From Pyrocephalus nanus (taxonomy: Eukaryota > Chordata > Aves > Passeriformes > Tyrannidae): a DNA stretch of 64,000 nt. Every line of letters begins with the position of its first letter. The first letter of the stretch is position 1. The translations under genes and the position numbers were made by a program. Shown one piece after another: positions 50,973 to 63,200 of this stretch. A model generated the notes under the pieces. It was not told where the DNA came from. It saw only the letters and a program-made list of their open reading frames with translations, and did no database searches. The stretch is from assembly GCA_038380795.1 (NCBI GenBank), contig CM076272.1, positions 2,051,001-2,115,000 on the forward strand. Direction: 5' to 3'.

Positions 50973-53281
50973 GTACGTTCTTTGGGTGTGACTGTGCAGG
51001 ATCCCTGCCTTGAAATGAGTGCAATGAGAGAAGTGAGAGCTGCTGATGACCTTACTTTTAAAATACTCCAGCCAACCTGCCTGAAATGGAGCGTGAAGTA
51101 CATGAGTGCTTTCCCTTTACAATTTAAATACAATGTTAAGTTCATGTGATGGTGGCAGTAATGAATACTTCATATTGACTTAAGTCTATTTTTCCTATTT
51201 TTTTTTGAAGAATGACTAATTAATATGGGAAAGTGCAGTAGTGCCCCCCACACTGCTGCTGACCTGACCCCCACCCTTCGGGCAGTGGCTGGGGGTGGGT
51301 CAGGGGAAAGTCACAATTTCAAACAGCAAATACATCTTACAGCCAAGTTCATTAATCATTTAACTAAACATCAGGTTCATTTCATTCTAAGAAATAAGTA
51401 TTGCTTTTATACTGAACTTTAGCTCGATTAAACTGCACTAAGGGAAGAGGAAAAGCAGCCCTGGGTGCAGAGCATTTCTTACAACAGCTTTGTTTTACAA
51501 AGCAGCTCTAATCAAAGATCCACCCCGTCAGGAGGTGGCAGTGCCTGCCCTGTCAGGGTTCACCCCAGTGCCACAGCCAGCCCAAAATCCCGGGATCCCG
51601 ACAGGACATGATGTCTGGGGAGAGGCAGCACCACAGCTCAAAACAAGGACAGGGATTCAAAACAGGGCCATAAATCCCAAGTACCAAATTCCAGAAGTAA
51701 CTGTTCTAGAACTGATAAAAATCTGGATTAATAAATAAGCAAAGGATCAGCACACCTGCTCCTACAAAGGATAACACAAGCAGTCATTGGAAGCATTCCA
51801 ACAAAACTCCCGGCATTCAAATGCAAATTAAACATCCAGCTTTTCTCCCTGAGCCAGAAGTACTTTTGTTGAAGGCTCCAGGGATGGGAGGTCAGAGCCT
51901 TTCTTGACCCTGCCAGCTTTTTTTCTCCAACTGTTCCTAACTAGAGTAACAAACCAAACCCATGCAGTGCCGTGATCTCACTCATTCCCTCAGCTCCAAA
52001 GGTGAGGTCAGGCAGCAGCAGGGACGGGGTGGGGTGTGCAGACAGGAACGTGCTGAGCACCCGTTTTTAAGGACAGATGACCCCCTGTTTGCCCCTCCCT
52101 GCTGTTGTACCCCTGAAAGCACGAGCTGTGACACAGATCTGCCCATGGAAGTGCCCAGGGACACCACAGTTCTGACAGGATGGGAGAGGCTCGAGCTCTG
52201 CCCATGACTGCTGATGGAGGAACAGGAGGCCGTGCAGATGAACTCACACCTGGAGAGGTGAGCAGGAACCAGACACTGCACTCAGGGTGGGCACAGGGGT
52301 CCTGCCTGCTCAGCACAAAGAGCTGCTCCAGGTCTGGCTCAGGGACAGCCACTGGAAGTGCCAACAGCCTTTCCTGAGCTTCCCCAGCAGCTCAAAATAA
52401 AGCTGTTTCCATTTGCTGCATCCCTGTTTGCCAGTGGAGCTCTCACCACTTTCAGTGACCCAAAGGAGAATTTAGGACCTGTGTGGGGTTCAAACAGCAA
52501 CACTCTCAGGTAGCAGCACCCATTCAGTAAATCCAAGGAGCTCAAACAGACCTGTAATTCCTGAAAATCCAGAGTGGGAGTGTCTTACCTGCCCACATCC
52601 AGCAGTCTGTTCTCTCGGCTGTCCTCACCTTCCTCCTGAAATCAATCTCACCACTGCCTGTGCCTCCCTAAGAAAACAACGGAGCTGCAGCTCAAAGAGG
52701 CCCCCACAGCCCCTTCTGCACTGCCAGCTGAGCTGGAGGTGCTGCCACCACCACAGAAAGCACAGGAGGTAAAAGCTCTGCCATTAGTGAAGATTAAGAT
52801 GTCCATGTGCCCCCACCTACTCGTGCCTTTTGGCCCCTGCTGATGAAGAGGGGTTTCTCTAGAGTTCATGTTTACTCCTGACACCATCAGGATTGATTTC
52901 TCCCGCCACCTCACCTGTTGCCATCGCGTTTCCAGGTGCCCAAACCTGCTGTCCCTGACGCTGTCTGGGTGTGGCCACGTGACAGATGACTCCATCCTGC
53001 TGCTGCTCAGGAGCTGCCCCAAGCTGAGGACGCTCCGACTGGAGAACTGCGCGCGGATCACGGACGGGACCCTGCGGGCAGTGACGCTGCACGGGGGGGC
53101 CCTGCACACCCTGCACCTGGATTTCTGCAGGAACATAACACAGGCTGGGCTGCAGGGGCTCAGGGAGCAGCGTCCTGCACTGATGCTGAGAGCAGAGAGG
53201 AGTGCCAGCATGATCCCAGACAGCCAGCCAGGGAAAAAGCTGAGGATTGAAAGAGCATCAAGAAAGGTGGTTCAGCTGTAG
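50638..53281 (+). CDS. FBXL22: F-box and leucine-rich repeat protein 22 (complete, two exons)
   Basis: FBXL22 is a substrate-recognition subunit of SCF (SKP1-CUL1-F-box) ubiquitin ligases. It is known as a sarcomere-associated protein of heart and skeletal muscle that promotes turnover of alpha-actinin and filamin C. Exon 1 (50638-50972) and exon 2 (52936-53281) join to 681 bases: 226 codons plus stop. The F-box occupies about residues 1-45 ([20 protein letters not shown] onward, with a WSLL end). A linker follows. Leucine-rich repeats from about 112 include [20 protein letters not shown], then [20 protein letters not shown] and [20 protein letters not shown]. The start is the conserved MHITQL. 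Both splice sites are GT-AG with matching phase. It lies 3' to USP3 on the same strand and tail-to-tail with HERC1, as in human. No defects were seen. Confidence 0.95.
50973..52935. other. FBXL22 intron
   Basis: 1.96 kb, A/C-rich on the plus strand. No repeat family or additional exon was recognised. Short open frames here are unsupported. Confidence 0.8.
52936..53281 (+). CDS. FBXL22: FBXL22 exon 2
   Basis: Encodes residues 112-226 with three to four leucine-rich repeats, then the tail [20 protein letters not shown], ending VVQL and TAG. The acceptor is GCGTTTCCAG. The local base composition is GC-rich. The 187-codon minus-strand frame over this region (52648-53211) is its shadow. Confidence 0.95.
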
Positions 53282-53635
53282 GAGCAGCAGATTGTAGGGT
53301 GGGTATCATCAGAGGGGGGATTTCACCTCACCTGAGCTCTCCTCTCAGGGGCAATGAGCCCTGGCACTTCCCTGCCTTCTGGTTAAGTCCAAACAAATGG
53401 CTGGTTTGGTTTGTAAATGGTGCACGGGAAAAGGCATCTCCACCAGGAGAAAAACATTTGCTGTTGTTCCTTGACACTGGAAAACCCTGCCCTGCTGTCG
53501 CACAGTGCCAGACCTGCCCCACACGGGGGTCCCTCCTGGTGTGGGTGATGAATGCACCTCACTCAGGAGGGAGCAGTTTGATGGAGGCCAAATAATAATC
53601 TGAAGAGTTCAATAAATTTGATGGAATTTAAGGAA
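53282..53635 (+). other. FBXL22: FBXL22 3'UTR with poly(A) signal
   Basis: AATAAA at 53611-53616 follows the stop by 330 bases, giving a short 3'UTR. GT-rich sequence downstream is modest. Confidence 0.6.
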
Positions 53636-56600
53636 GTTTCACATTAGTCTGACAAGGAGCAGTGAGTTGAATGGCACAGTTCACCTGACCAGTGACTGCA
53701 TGGGAAAAACAAAGACAAGGAACTGAGGTAGAGTGATCCACACAGAGACCCCAGAGCACAGAGATGAAGGAAGAGGCTCCACTGAGGTTCCATCACAGGG
53801 TTCAGAGTGGACCCCACGCTCTGAACTCCTCAATAATGGGCAGAGCAGACACTGAGTCACTGTGAAATGGCCACAAAGTTCAGGGCACAGTGATCACCAA
53901 ATTCCTGTTCAAGGGCATATCCATACAACCATTCCATCTGCCAAGGGGGTAACCACTCCCTTTCAGTCTTTCCAGCAAAAGCAGAGTACCTGTCAAGCAG
54001 CACTGCCTTAGTGATTCCCAGGGGGAGATCATTTACCAGGCTCTTTGATAAAGTGAGGGGTTCCATGCACACAGCACACAGGCTGACCCTCTGCACGAGG
54101 TGCTTACACAGTGTAGGATACACCAGGGAATCTCTCCAAGCTGACAGGAAAGGAAACACAACACGAACAAACGCTGGGTCAGAGAACTGACCTGCAGGAC
54201 AGGACAGTGACTTCCAACCTGTGGCTTTAAATGCTAAATTAGGGACACACTGGAGATAAACTGGAGATAAACACCCATTTCTCACTGCAAAGAACACACC
54301 AAGGAGCTCTTTTCATCCCAGCCCACAGGGCTGTCCCTTTCCTGCTGCTCTGCTTCATGGAAGTGGAACTGCACAACCTGCAGCTGTGCCATCACCTACA
54401 ACCCTGACACCAAAGGCTGGCACAGTTTGCTGTGGAAAACTGGCTGTGGCACCCTGAGTTTGGTGTGGTATTGGCACTCAGGGCTGTCACACCACACTCC
54501 AAGACTCTTTCTGCCCTTCCAGACTTTTCCTGAGGAAAGTTAAATGTTTCTGAGTGTCCCTTCCTGTGTCCTGCAGTCACCTGACCCAGCTTTGACTGGA
54601 GGGGCAGTCTCAGTCTCACAGTCCAGAAAAACCACTGTCACCAGCTGGGAGCTCTGCAGGGTTGTTTGAACTACAGCATTTCTCAAGTGCTTTACTCTCT
54701 GTGAGCACATCCCCCAAGTCTGCTTTCCAATATTTCCCATTTTGTTCAGCAATTCTGGTGTGAATTCAGAATTCTGACTCCTGGAGAGCACCACAAAGTC
54801 CTGCCATTCCTGCAGCTGAACTTGTGTTTACCTTAAATACCTTAATGACCTTAAATCTGTCCCATCCAGTACAACCCACCCAAGAACCTTCTGCACATGG
54901 AGCAGCTTCACAACCCCTGGATCCTGAGCAGTCCCAGCTTGGCCCACAGTGAAGCTGCACAGCAGTTCAAATTCTGGTTTAAATTAAACCCCTGCACAGA
55001 GCAGGAACATCTGAGTGTGTGTGAGTGTCCTTAAAGCAAATTTAGAAACACTAACTTCTGCAAATCCTGGGCTGTCCCACGGGGAGTCTCCAACCCCTCT
55101 GTTCCATTACAGACCAAATATTCAGTATTTTATTACAGCAGCTCCTGGGCCGGAACCACAGCAGGCCTGGCTCTCATTTACATGCAGGTAACAGAACACT
55201 GAGGAAATCAGAGTTAAAAACACATGAACTGCAATTGCCATCACTGGAATTCAACCATGTCAAGGCTGTCAAGGTTTAAAAATAACCTGCTCCATTTTAA
55301 CAGCTATTTGCAGGTTTAGTTTTGCAGCCTTACTACTGCTCTGCATTTAATTTTTTTGCAGTAAGTGGAAGACTGTAAGAGTCAACTTGTCCCTCAGGGA
55401 AGTTTGTTCTTTTTGAACTCTTCAGAAACTATTCAAGGCTGTCACAAATATCCAAAATTACCCATGTTTTAGGTTTAGACAATGGTGTGACTGCAGCACC
55501 TCTCTAAAACACAAAGAACAAGTGGAAAAACTGCTGCTGAAGCAGAGCAGACTTTTTCCCTGGCTCTTTGGCATCTAAACTACAGAACCAAGTCCTGAAC
55601 TTGGGCCTCAGTTCCTCAGGAAGGACTGGTTTGATTTTCCAGTTCCTTGCTGCATTCCTTTTACAACAAACACTGTTGCTCCTTTAATTAATGTGCAGAA
55701 AATGCCTGGGCTGTCCTAATGACCAGCTTGGCTCTGGTACCTCAGGTGGCCTTGAAAGATAAGATTTCTTTCAGCTGGAACATTGTCCTTTGTTCACGTT
55801 TGCACAGAAAGAATGGAAACGTTACCCAAATTCCACCTGAAGCCAATTTTTTAAACTGCAAGCCTAGAACTGTAAAATTGTATTTCCAGAACAGGTAAAT
55901 TTCCAACCATTTCAGCAGAACTGTTTCATCACACTGCCTGCCTTTCCTCTGCAAAAGCTGCTGAGCCAGCTCTGAGCTCCTGAAAACGCTCCTCGTGAGC
56001 TGCACCCACAGACAGCCCTGAGGTGCAAATCTAACTCAGCTAAGAAATAAACCACAGCATTTACAGCACCTCAATCACACAGAGCTGCAGTTCCACAGAA
56101 ACCCTTGCTCAGTGTGAGTATCTGTAAGAAACACTCACCCAACAAAACAGACAAGGAACAGAACTGCATTATGGCATCTTCACAGCTCAGACAGTCGATG
56201 GCACTGCACAACTCTGGCACTTCATTCACTCAATCCTCAGTGGGTCCTGATGCAGCACAAAGGAACACGAGTGGAAGTGTGGACAGCAAGGACAAACAGC
56301 AAATCCCACCCCAGCACTGCCAGCCTGGGAAGGAGGCTGAGCAGAACAGACCGGCTGGGAGGTGGGAATGGGATGTTGGCCCCACTCCTGCCCTGCACAC
56401 ACCACACCAGTTTCAGGGAGTGCTGCCAAGCCAAAACAAGGCAGGGATTTACAGAGTCACACCAGCAACCAGAGAGCTGCTCCTGCTGCCAGCTCTCCAT
56501 CCCCTGGGAGGAAAGGACACGGCCCTGCAGGTGGAACAGGAACAGACTTGGAAGCAGCTACAAGGTACGAAACTGGGTTTGCATCTGTCCACTTGTTACT

Positions 56601-58030
56601 TAAACCTTTCTGCCACTTTTCTGTCAGGACTGTTTGGGGTGGGGGGTTGTAGTTTGGGGTTTTTTACTACACAGAGCTAAAAAGGATCTTTAAACACCCT
56701 CTTGGTTTCTTTGCCTGTTTACATACAAATGCTCAAAGTCATTCTCCTTGGCTCTTCCCCAACATGAACAGGGGTATTTGTTCATGACATGGTAAAATCT
56801 GAACACAATTGTGTTCAAATTGATACATTTTTTTCAGTATCAATAACAAATTTTCTCACTTAGCAATCTGATTTGAAAATTGAGTATATAAAGTGATTAC
56901 ATTTTACTCAGGGTATGATGAAGGATGAAAACAGGCCTGTGGTTCTCTTTAGCTCCAAGCCATTAAAATTCCATCAAACACAATCCCTTAATCAACATCA
57001 ATATTTACCAATATCAACATCCTCTTTCACTTTCTGTAAACTGCCTCCAAAAACACCCTCATTACCCAAGAAGGCAATTGCAGAGTCCATTTAAAACTGC
57101 AATTTTTAGGCACAGCTCTGTTGTTTCCTTTGCCTGACTGAGACAGGCTGACAACTCAGCAGCACTGAGACACCTCAGTGAGGTCTAGCAGGCAGGAACA
57201 CAGGACTTAGAGGGGATAAAAATCCCCTTTTATCTGTAATACTGTAGTTTTTATGTATGACACCCCTAAATCCAGGCCACAATGTGAATGCACTGCCCCC
57301 AACACAGCGATGGGACACCAAAAACTCAGTCCAGTTTGGAACAGAACACAGAGTGAGGAAGGAAACAGGATCTGCTTGATTTCAGGGCCCTGAGCCCCTC
57401 CTTCCCCCCACCCTGCAGTGTGGGGGTCACAGCTACAAACCTTGTGCCTTCTCCACCAGCCAACAACTAGTCCTGACTGAGAGAAAATCACCAGTAAAAC
57501 CCAGAGCTGCACAGTCCTGCAGCTTAGCAAGCTCTGAGCACTCTGAGCTGTTCAGTCTTGGACAGCCAGGAATTCCCCAATCCATCCTTGGGAACACACA
57601 GTGAAAATGTGAGGAGAAACAGCAGGAATTTCTGCCTGTGCTCCAGCCTCAGATGGGCCAGTGGTGTCCCAGGTGAGGTGGCACTGATGAACACCCCCAG
57701 CAGCCCCCAGGAGCTCAGAGAGGATGAGGGTGATGGGAACGGGGGCAGAGCAGCCCTGACTCACCTGGGGACGCTCTCCAGCTCAATCCTGCTCCTCACA
57801 CCAAGCAGCATTCCTGGTTTGACACAAATGAGCTCTTTCCTACACTGGGAATTATCCATCACCCAGCACTCAGCGAGGACAGGGAGCAGAGAGGTTCCTC
57901 TGGGCAGCACCTTCCTGTCCTAACCCAGGATGAAACTCCAGAGCACCCCAAACCGCGCTGATCATGGCAGGTACAGCTGCAACAAAAGGAGAGCAAAGCA
58001 GAGCCAAAAACGTGCATGAACCCCCAGCCT
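53636..58030. other. Intergenic region between FBXL22 and HERC1 3' ends
   Basis: No gene was recognised. The plus strand is A/C-rich. Open frames of 146 codons (minus, 53857-54297) and 191 codons (plus, 56105-56680) show no family resemblance and are about what chance gives in 64 kb. Short direct repeats such as TGGAGATAAACTGGAGATAA near 54251 occur. Confidence 0.65.
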
Positions 58031-58040
58031 CGACTGCTGC

Positions 58041-59120
58041 CCTGTCACCTCCACTGCCGCCTTGTCACCTCCACTGCCGTCCTGTCACCTCCACTGCCGC
58101 CCTGTCACCTCCACTGCCGCCCTGTCACCTCCACTGCCGCCCTGTCACCTCCACTGCCGCCCTGTCACCTCCACTGCCGCCCTGTCACCTCCACTGCCGC
58201 CCTGTCACCTCCACTGCCGCCCTGTCACCTCCACTGCCGCCCTGTCACCTCCACTGCCGCCCTGTCACCTCCACTGCCGTCCTGTCACCTCCACTGCCGT
58301 CCTGTCACCTCCACTGCCGCCCTGTCACCTCCACTGCCGCCCTGTCACCTCCACTGCCGCCCTGTCACCTCCACTGCCGCCCTGTCACCTCCACTGCCGC
58401 CCTGTCACCTCCACTGCCGTCCTGTCACCTCCACTGCCGCCCTGTCACCTCCACTGCCGCCCTGTCACCTCCACTGCCGCCCTGTCACCTCCACTGCCGC
58501 CTTGTCACCTCCACTGCCGTCCTGTCACCTCCACTGCCGCCTTGTCACCTCCACTGCCGTCCTGTCACCTCCACTGCTGCCTTGTCACCTCCACTGCCGT
58601 CCTGTCACCTCCACTGCTGCCTTGTCACCTCCACTGCCGTCCTGTCACCTCCACTGCCGCCCTGTCACCTCCACTGCCGCCCTGTCACCTCCACTGCCGC
58701 CCTGTCACCTCCACTGCCGCCCTGTCACCTCCACTGCCGCCCTGTCACCTCCACTGCCGCCCTGTCACCTCCACTGCCGCCCTGTCACCTCCACTGCCGC
58801 CCTGTCACCTCCACTGCCGCCCTGTCACCTCCACTGCCGTCCTGTCACCTCCACTGCCGTCCTGTCACCTCCACTGCCGCCCTGTCACCTCCACTGCCGC
58901 CCTGTCACCTCCACTGCCGTCCTGTCACCTCCACTGCCGCCCTGTCACCTCCACTGCCGCCCTGTCACCTCCACTGCCGTCCTGTCACCTCCACTGCCGT
59001 CCTGTCACCTCCACTGCTGCCTTGTCACCTCCACTGCCGTCTTGTCACCTCCACTGCTGCCCTGTCACCTCCACTGCTGTCCTGTCACCTCCACTGCCGC
59101 CCTGTCACCTCCACTGCCAG
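58041..59120. repeat. 20-bp minisatellite, 54 copies
   Basis: Fifty-four units of CCTGTCACCTCCACTGCCGC fill exactly 1080 bases with no insertion or deletion. Apart from the last unit (ending GCCAG), variation is only C-to-T at unit positions 2, 18 and 20. Around 58501-58640 two unit types alternate, giving a 40-bp higher-order pattern. A partial unit (CGACTGCTGC) precedes the array. All three plus-strand frames are open (371-414 codons) because 20 is not a multiple of three and the unit lacks stops; these are not genes. It ends about 0.4 kb from the probable HERC1 poly(A) site. Confidence 0.98.
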
Positions 59121-59500
59121 TTTTCTGCCCTCCAGTCAGGAACCGACTCTGTTGATCTGTACAGTAAAAAAATGTGAGTATTTTGCCAAAAGATTCAAAG
59201 GTTTCTGAGTGCAGGTGGCCCAACAGCTCCTCTGGAGGAGCAAAATGTTTACAGGAAAAGCAGGGAGGAACCAAGCACAGGATGGACTTGGACTGCAGGA
59301 GGATCAACAAACACCCTAACAGAGCAGGCCCTGGGACACTGGGAACACAGAGCAGTGCTACACATCACAGTGAAGAGAAACACTTTCAGGTGCTGCAAAT
59401 GTCACACCCTGTCTAAACACTGTAAAACATCACGATTTCCTGAGACAAAATACAAAAAACATGAAGATTGAGACAACCAACCTCGGTTCACAAATGTGTA
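59121..59500. other. Gap between minisatellite and HERC1 3' end
   Basis: 380 bases of unremarkable sequence; no gene or element was recognised. Confidence 0.7.
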
Positions 59501-59525
59501 CCAAGCCACCGGTCCTTGAATTTGC

Positions 59526-59531
59526 TTTATT
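59526..59531 (-). terminator. HERC1: HERC1 poly(A) signal
   Basis: TTTATT on the plus strand reads AATAAA on the HERC1 strand, about 520 bases after the stop. Cleavage would be expected near 59500-59515. Confidence 0.55.
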
Positions 59532-59843
59532 TTTCTCTGCATAAGGAACCCTGCACAGGCAATTCAAATTAAAACAAAATAAATATGTGAATATTCATGT
59601 AAAACAGTCCTGGCTAATGAACAATTATACACAATGTACAACTCTTCATTGGGATGTACAACTCTTCACTGGGAGGGCTTACAAATGTACTATTCCCAAC
59701 AAAAATGCACCAAAATGTCTCCATGCAAACTTATCAAAAGTGACCAAAAAAAGGAGGAAAAAACTTACCCATCAGACTTTTTTGTTTTGTTTTTCCTTTT
59801 TTTTTTTCTTTTGTACAATCACAAAAAAATAAAAACATCTAAA

Positions 59844-59883
59844 TTTTTTTGTTTGTTTGTTTGCTGTTGTTTGTTTGTTTGTT
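59844..59883. repeat. (TTTG)n simple repeat in HERC1 3'UTR
   Basis: GTTTGTTTGTTTG, an interrupting CTGTTG, then TTTGTTTGTTTG. In the HERC1 mRNA it reads as CAAA repeats. Confidence 0.85.
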
Positions 59884-60050
59884 ACATTTAGAGTAACTAA
59901 AATGCGGCCACCACCTATTAACATCTGGGTTTTTGTTTTTTTTTTTTTATGCTCCTAAAACATCTATGGTTACTGTAAAATTATGGCGACGATGACTCGC
60001 ACTCGGGGCGCTATCTGTAGGAAAAGGAAGGTGATTTTGTTCACAGAGTG

Positions 60051-60236
60051 TCAGTAATCCGTGTCGGAGCCCTCGGCATTGTCCACGTTGCGGGAGAGCA
60101 TGTAATTGTCCATGTCGATGGAGCGGCAGTTGTTGATTGCATAGCGCAGGCGCTCGGCCATCACCAGCTGGCTGGAGTACGGGGGCAGCCGCAGTTGAAA
60201 GAAACAAGTCTGTGAGGTAGGCAAGCTGTCGTAAGG
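60051..60236 (-). CDS. HERC1: HERC1 last coding exon (catalytic Cys)
   Basis: Encodes PYDSLPTSQTCFFQLRLPPY to the stop, 61 residues. The acceptor on the minus strand is CCCCACAG. It holds the HECT active-site cysteine in SQTCFFQLRLP. It begins at phase 0. Confidence 0.97.
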   Translation of the reverse strand, partial: PYDSLPTSQTCFFQLRLPPYSSQLVMAERLRYAINNCRSIDMDNYMLSRNVDNAEGSDTDY

Positions 60237-63200
60237 CTGTGGGGACGGACACAAGGGGGACACTGCTGAGCTGGGATCGTGGAAAACACGCAATGCACCC
60301 GCATTTCACTGCTCCTGCCCACACCGCTCTGCACCCTCACAGTCAATCACAGAATCAGCTGGGTTGGGAAAGATCTCTGAGATCATCGAGTCCAGGCCTT
60401 GATCCAACCCCGCCGTGGTTCCCAGCCCATGGCACTGAGGACACATCCAGTCTGTCCTTAAACAGCTCCAGGGATGGAGAATCCACCCCTCCCTGGGCAG
60501 CCCATTCCAAGGGCTGAGCACTCTCTATGTAAAAATTTCTTCCTGATATCCAACCCAAACCTCCCCTGGCCCAGCTCCAGACCGAGCCCTCTTGTCCTAC
60601 TGCTGGTTCCTGGGAGAAGAGACCAATCCCCACCTGGCTTCCCCCTCCTGTCAGGGAGTTGTAGAGTGCTGAGGTCTCCCCTGAGCCCCCTCCTCTCCAG
60701 GCTGAGCCCCCCCAGCTCCCTCAGCCTCTCCTCACAGCACTTGTGCTCCAGTCCCTTCCCCAGCTCTGTTCCCTTCTCTGCCCCTGCTCCAGCCCCTCCA
60801 TGTCCTTCCTGAGCTGAGGGCCCAGAACTGGACACAGCACTCCAGGGGTGGCCTCACCAGCTCTGAGTGCACTCCATCCCCTCATGCAGATCATCAGGGA
60901 AGAAATTATTCCAGCCCCAAATTCCTTTTTGGAAGTGGATTGGCCTCCCTCATTTACAGCATTTGTTTCATCCTTAAGTATGTGCAAACCCACTGCTGGG
61001 TCAGCTGCTCTGTAAATAACTCAACCCACTGATGAGACTCAGCTGACCCCCCTGCTCAGCAATCTGTACCAAGCAATGCTCAATTCCAAACCAGAGCGAG
61101 CCTGAGCATCAGAGACACCCTCCCAAAGATGACAGACACACCACTGCCATCTTCCCTTCTGTCAGGCTGTCCATAGACAACCTGCTTTCACTGCACAAGG
61201 CCCCAAAATAATGCCAAATGAACGCAGCCTGTGTGGAAAATAACTCCCTGTGAACTCCCTGCAGTGGTTTTAAAATGTTATACTTCACTACTGGTCATGT
61301 GGTGCCACTTAGGCAAAATTAACACTTAAAAACAGAACGAAAATTGCCAAATGATAAAAGGGATTGGAACAGAAAATCGCTGGGGGCAAGTTACAATAGA
61401 AGAAGGTTTGTTGTCTTGACCTCCAGTCTCTGACTGCACCACGTTAATTAAGATGCAATTCATGCAGTCCATGTCCTGCTGCACAATCAAAATGTCTGGG
61501 CATAACTCAGACCACCTCCCATCCCATGCTTTTTCTTTAAATTTAGAACAATGCAAACTGTCTCCTATTGGCAAAGGACAGACCATACTAGAGATGAATA
61601 AAAAAGCAATAATAATTTAAAAAAAAGCCAAATAAAGCGGGCAACTTACCCTATCAACCTTCATTATTTGGAATCGCTGAGAGATATCAGCTGTGTTGGC
61701 TGGCAGTCGAGATCTTCCCGACACAAACCTCATGAAAAGGACTCTCTCCTCATTGGAAAACTCCTCCAGGGTGTGCCAGAACCACTGCACCAGCTGATGC
61801 TGCTCATCCACCTCCCTGTATCGCACCACTTTCTTCAGAACTTCAACGGAGATTTCCGGCATCCCACAGACCATCTGCTCCAACTGCTTGGCAGTCAGGA
61901 GGGACAGCAAAGGAACGGGAACAATCCAGGACATTCCCTCCCTGACAGCAGCCACCTGTTGGCCAGAAACAGAGCAGATATTTGAAGTGCAATTGTCCCA
62001 CCTCTGCCACTTCTGGACCATGTTCTCCTTCTGCAAGATTTAGGAGTTGGGTTTGGTGACACTGATGAGAAAGCTGCTTTTTCTGACACTGATAATACCA
62101 CACATGCATCTCTCTCTTGTAATTAATATCACAAGGCTCACTGATCAAATGGCAAACAGGTGGTGAACACTTCCCAAAACACATCATGGAATATTTGCAG
62201 TGTTTGTGTCACAGCAGAAGAGAAACAGCTTCAAATTAAACAAATGTCTGTTGATAATATTTACTTTAGGTAGGCTCTGTATTGTTAAAATGTCCAGTTA
62301 TAGTTAAAATATATATAGTTATAATATATATATTATATACTCTAATGTAGACAAGCTCTGACTTCCAATGCTCTTCTGCCAACTGAGCAATGACTGAGAA
62401 AAACGAATTTAAAAGAAAACCCCAAACAGTTTGTGGGGCAAGAAAAGCCGTGGGGACACGGTCAGGATGCAGAAAGCCAAGCTTTTCTTCCCAAAATCTG
62501 TGATGGAATCTGGGATAAATCACCCCCCTGTCCCCACCACCAGCAGGGATGGGTCCCAAGGAGCCTCACCTGCCGGTCCATCTCATGGAGTCTGTACTCA
62601 ATCGCCCTCTCCACGTACTCTTTCCTGTTTGAAAAGGTAAGTGGGATACTGTTCCCTCCAGGGATTATGGGAACCATTTTACCATCAGCACTTTGGCCAA
62701 CAAAAGAATCTAAAGGAATCATCTGTGATGAAAAAACAGGAAAAGCATGTTCAGTGTAAGTCACTCCAGTTTAACTTTTTCCTATAAGTCACCTAGAACT
62801 GCAGATGGTAAGATCACAAACTATCCTAAATGCACACTAAGTGCTTGTTATGCCAAGAATGGAGACTGAAATCATTTAAATCTTGAAGTGAAGGTCAATC
62901 TGATAAAAGGAACCACTCCCAGAATAAACCTGAAAGCTTCAACCTTCCCATCTTACCTCATGGAAATTGTCTTCAGTAATCCCACTGTCTTCAATGTGAA
63001 GAATGCTGTTGAGGGTCTGCACATAGAGCAGATCTACCTCCTCCAAATCCTCCAAGATGAGTGGGATACAACAGAGTTGCTTCCAGACCATTGGAGCCAA
63101 ATGAAGATCTAATGGCTTTTTGGTACGAATTGCCACCCCCATGAGAATGCCCAAGAACTTGAACTGCATCAGGTGCTCATCTAAACACGCTGAAGGGTTA

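Larger units (their letters stand above)
59505..60050 (-). other. HERC1: HERC1 3' untranslated region
   Basis: Lies between the HERC1 stop (60051-60053) and a minus-strand AATAAA at 59526-59531. The roughly 0.5-kb length is plausible for HERC1. It includes a (TTTG)n tract (59844-59883) and a short duplication of GATGTACAACTCTTCA at about 59634-59672. Confidence 0.65.

Noticed and set aside
52648..53211. 187-codon minus-strand frame
   Set aside because: Antisense shadow of FBXL22 exon 2.
53857..54297. 146-codon minus-strand frame that looks protein-like
   Set aside because: No family was recognised and no splice partners were seen. Several frames of this length are expected by chance. Conservation in other birds would reopen the question.
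56105..56680. 191-codon plus-strand frame between FBXL22 and HERC1
   Set aside because: No recognised domain, low complexity of composition and a length not surprising for 64 kb in six frames. A translated search against bird proteins would settle it.
57964..59208. Three overlapping 371-414 codon plus-strand frames (SPPLPPCHLHCRPVTSTA repeats)
   Set aside because: Artefacts of the 20-bp repeat; all three frames give the same peptide, and no codon-level selection is apparent.
60458..60835. Open frames on both strands of 92-125 codons in the HERC1 last intron
   Set aside because: They lie in the 3' part of a CR1 element, outside its reverse-transcriptase region, and are not genes.
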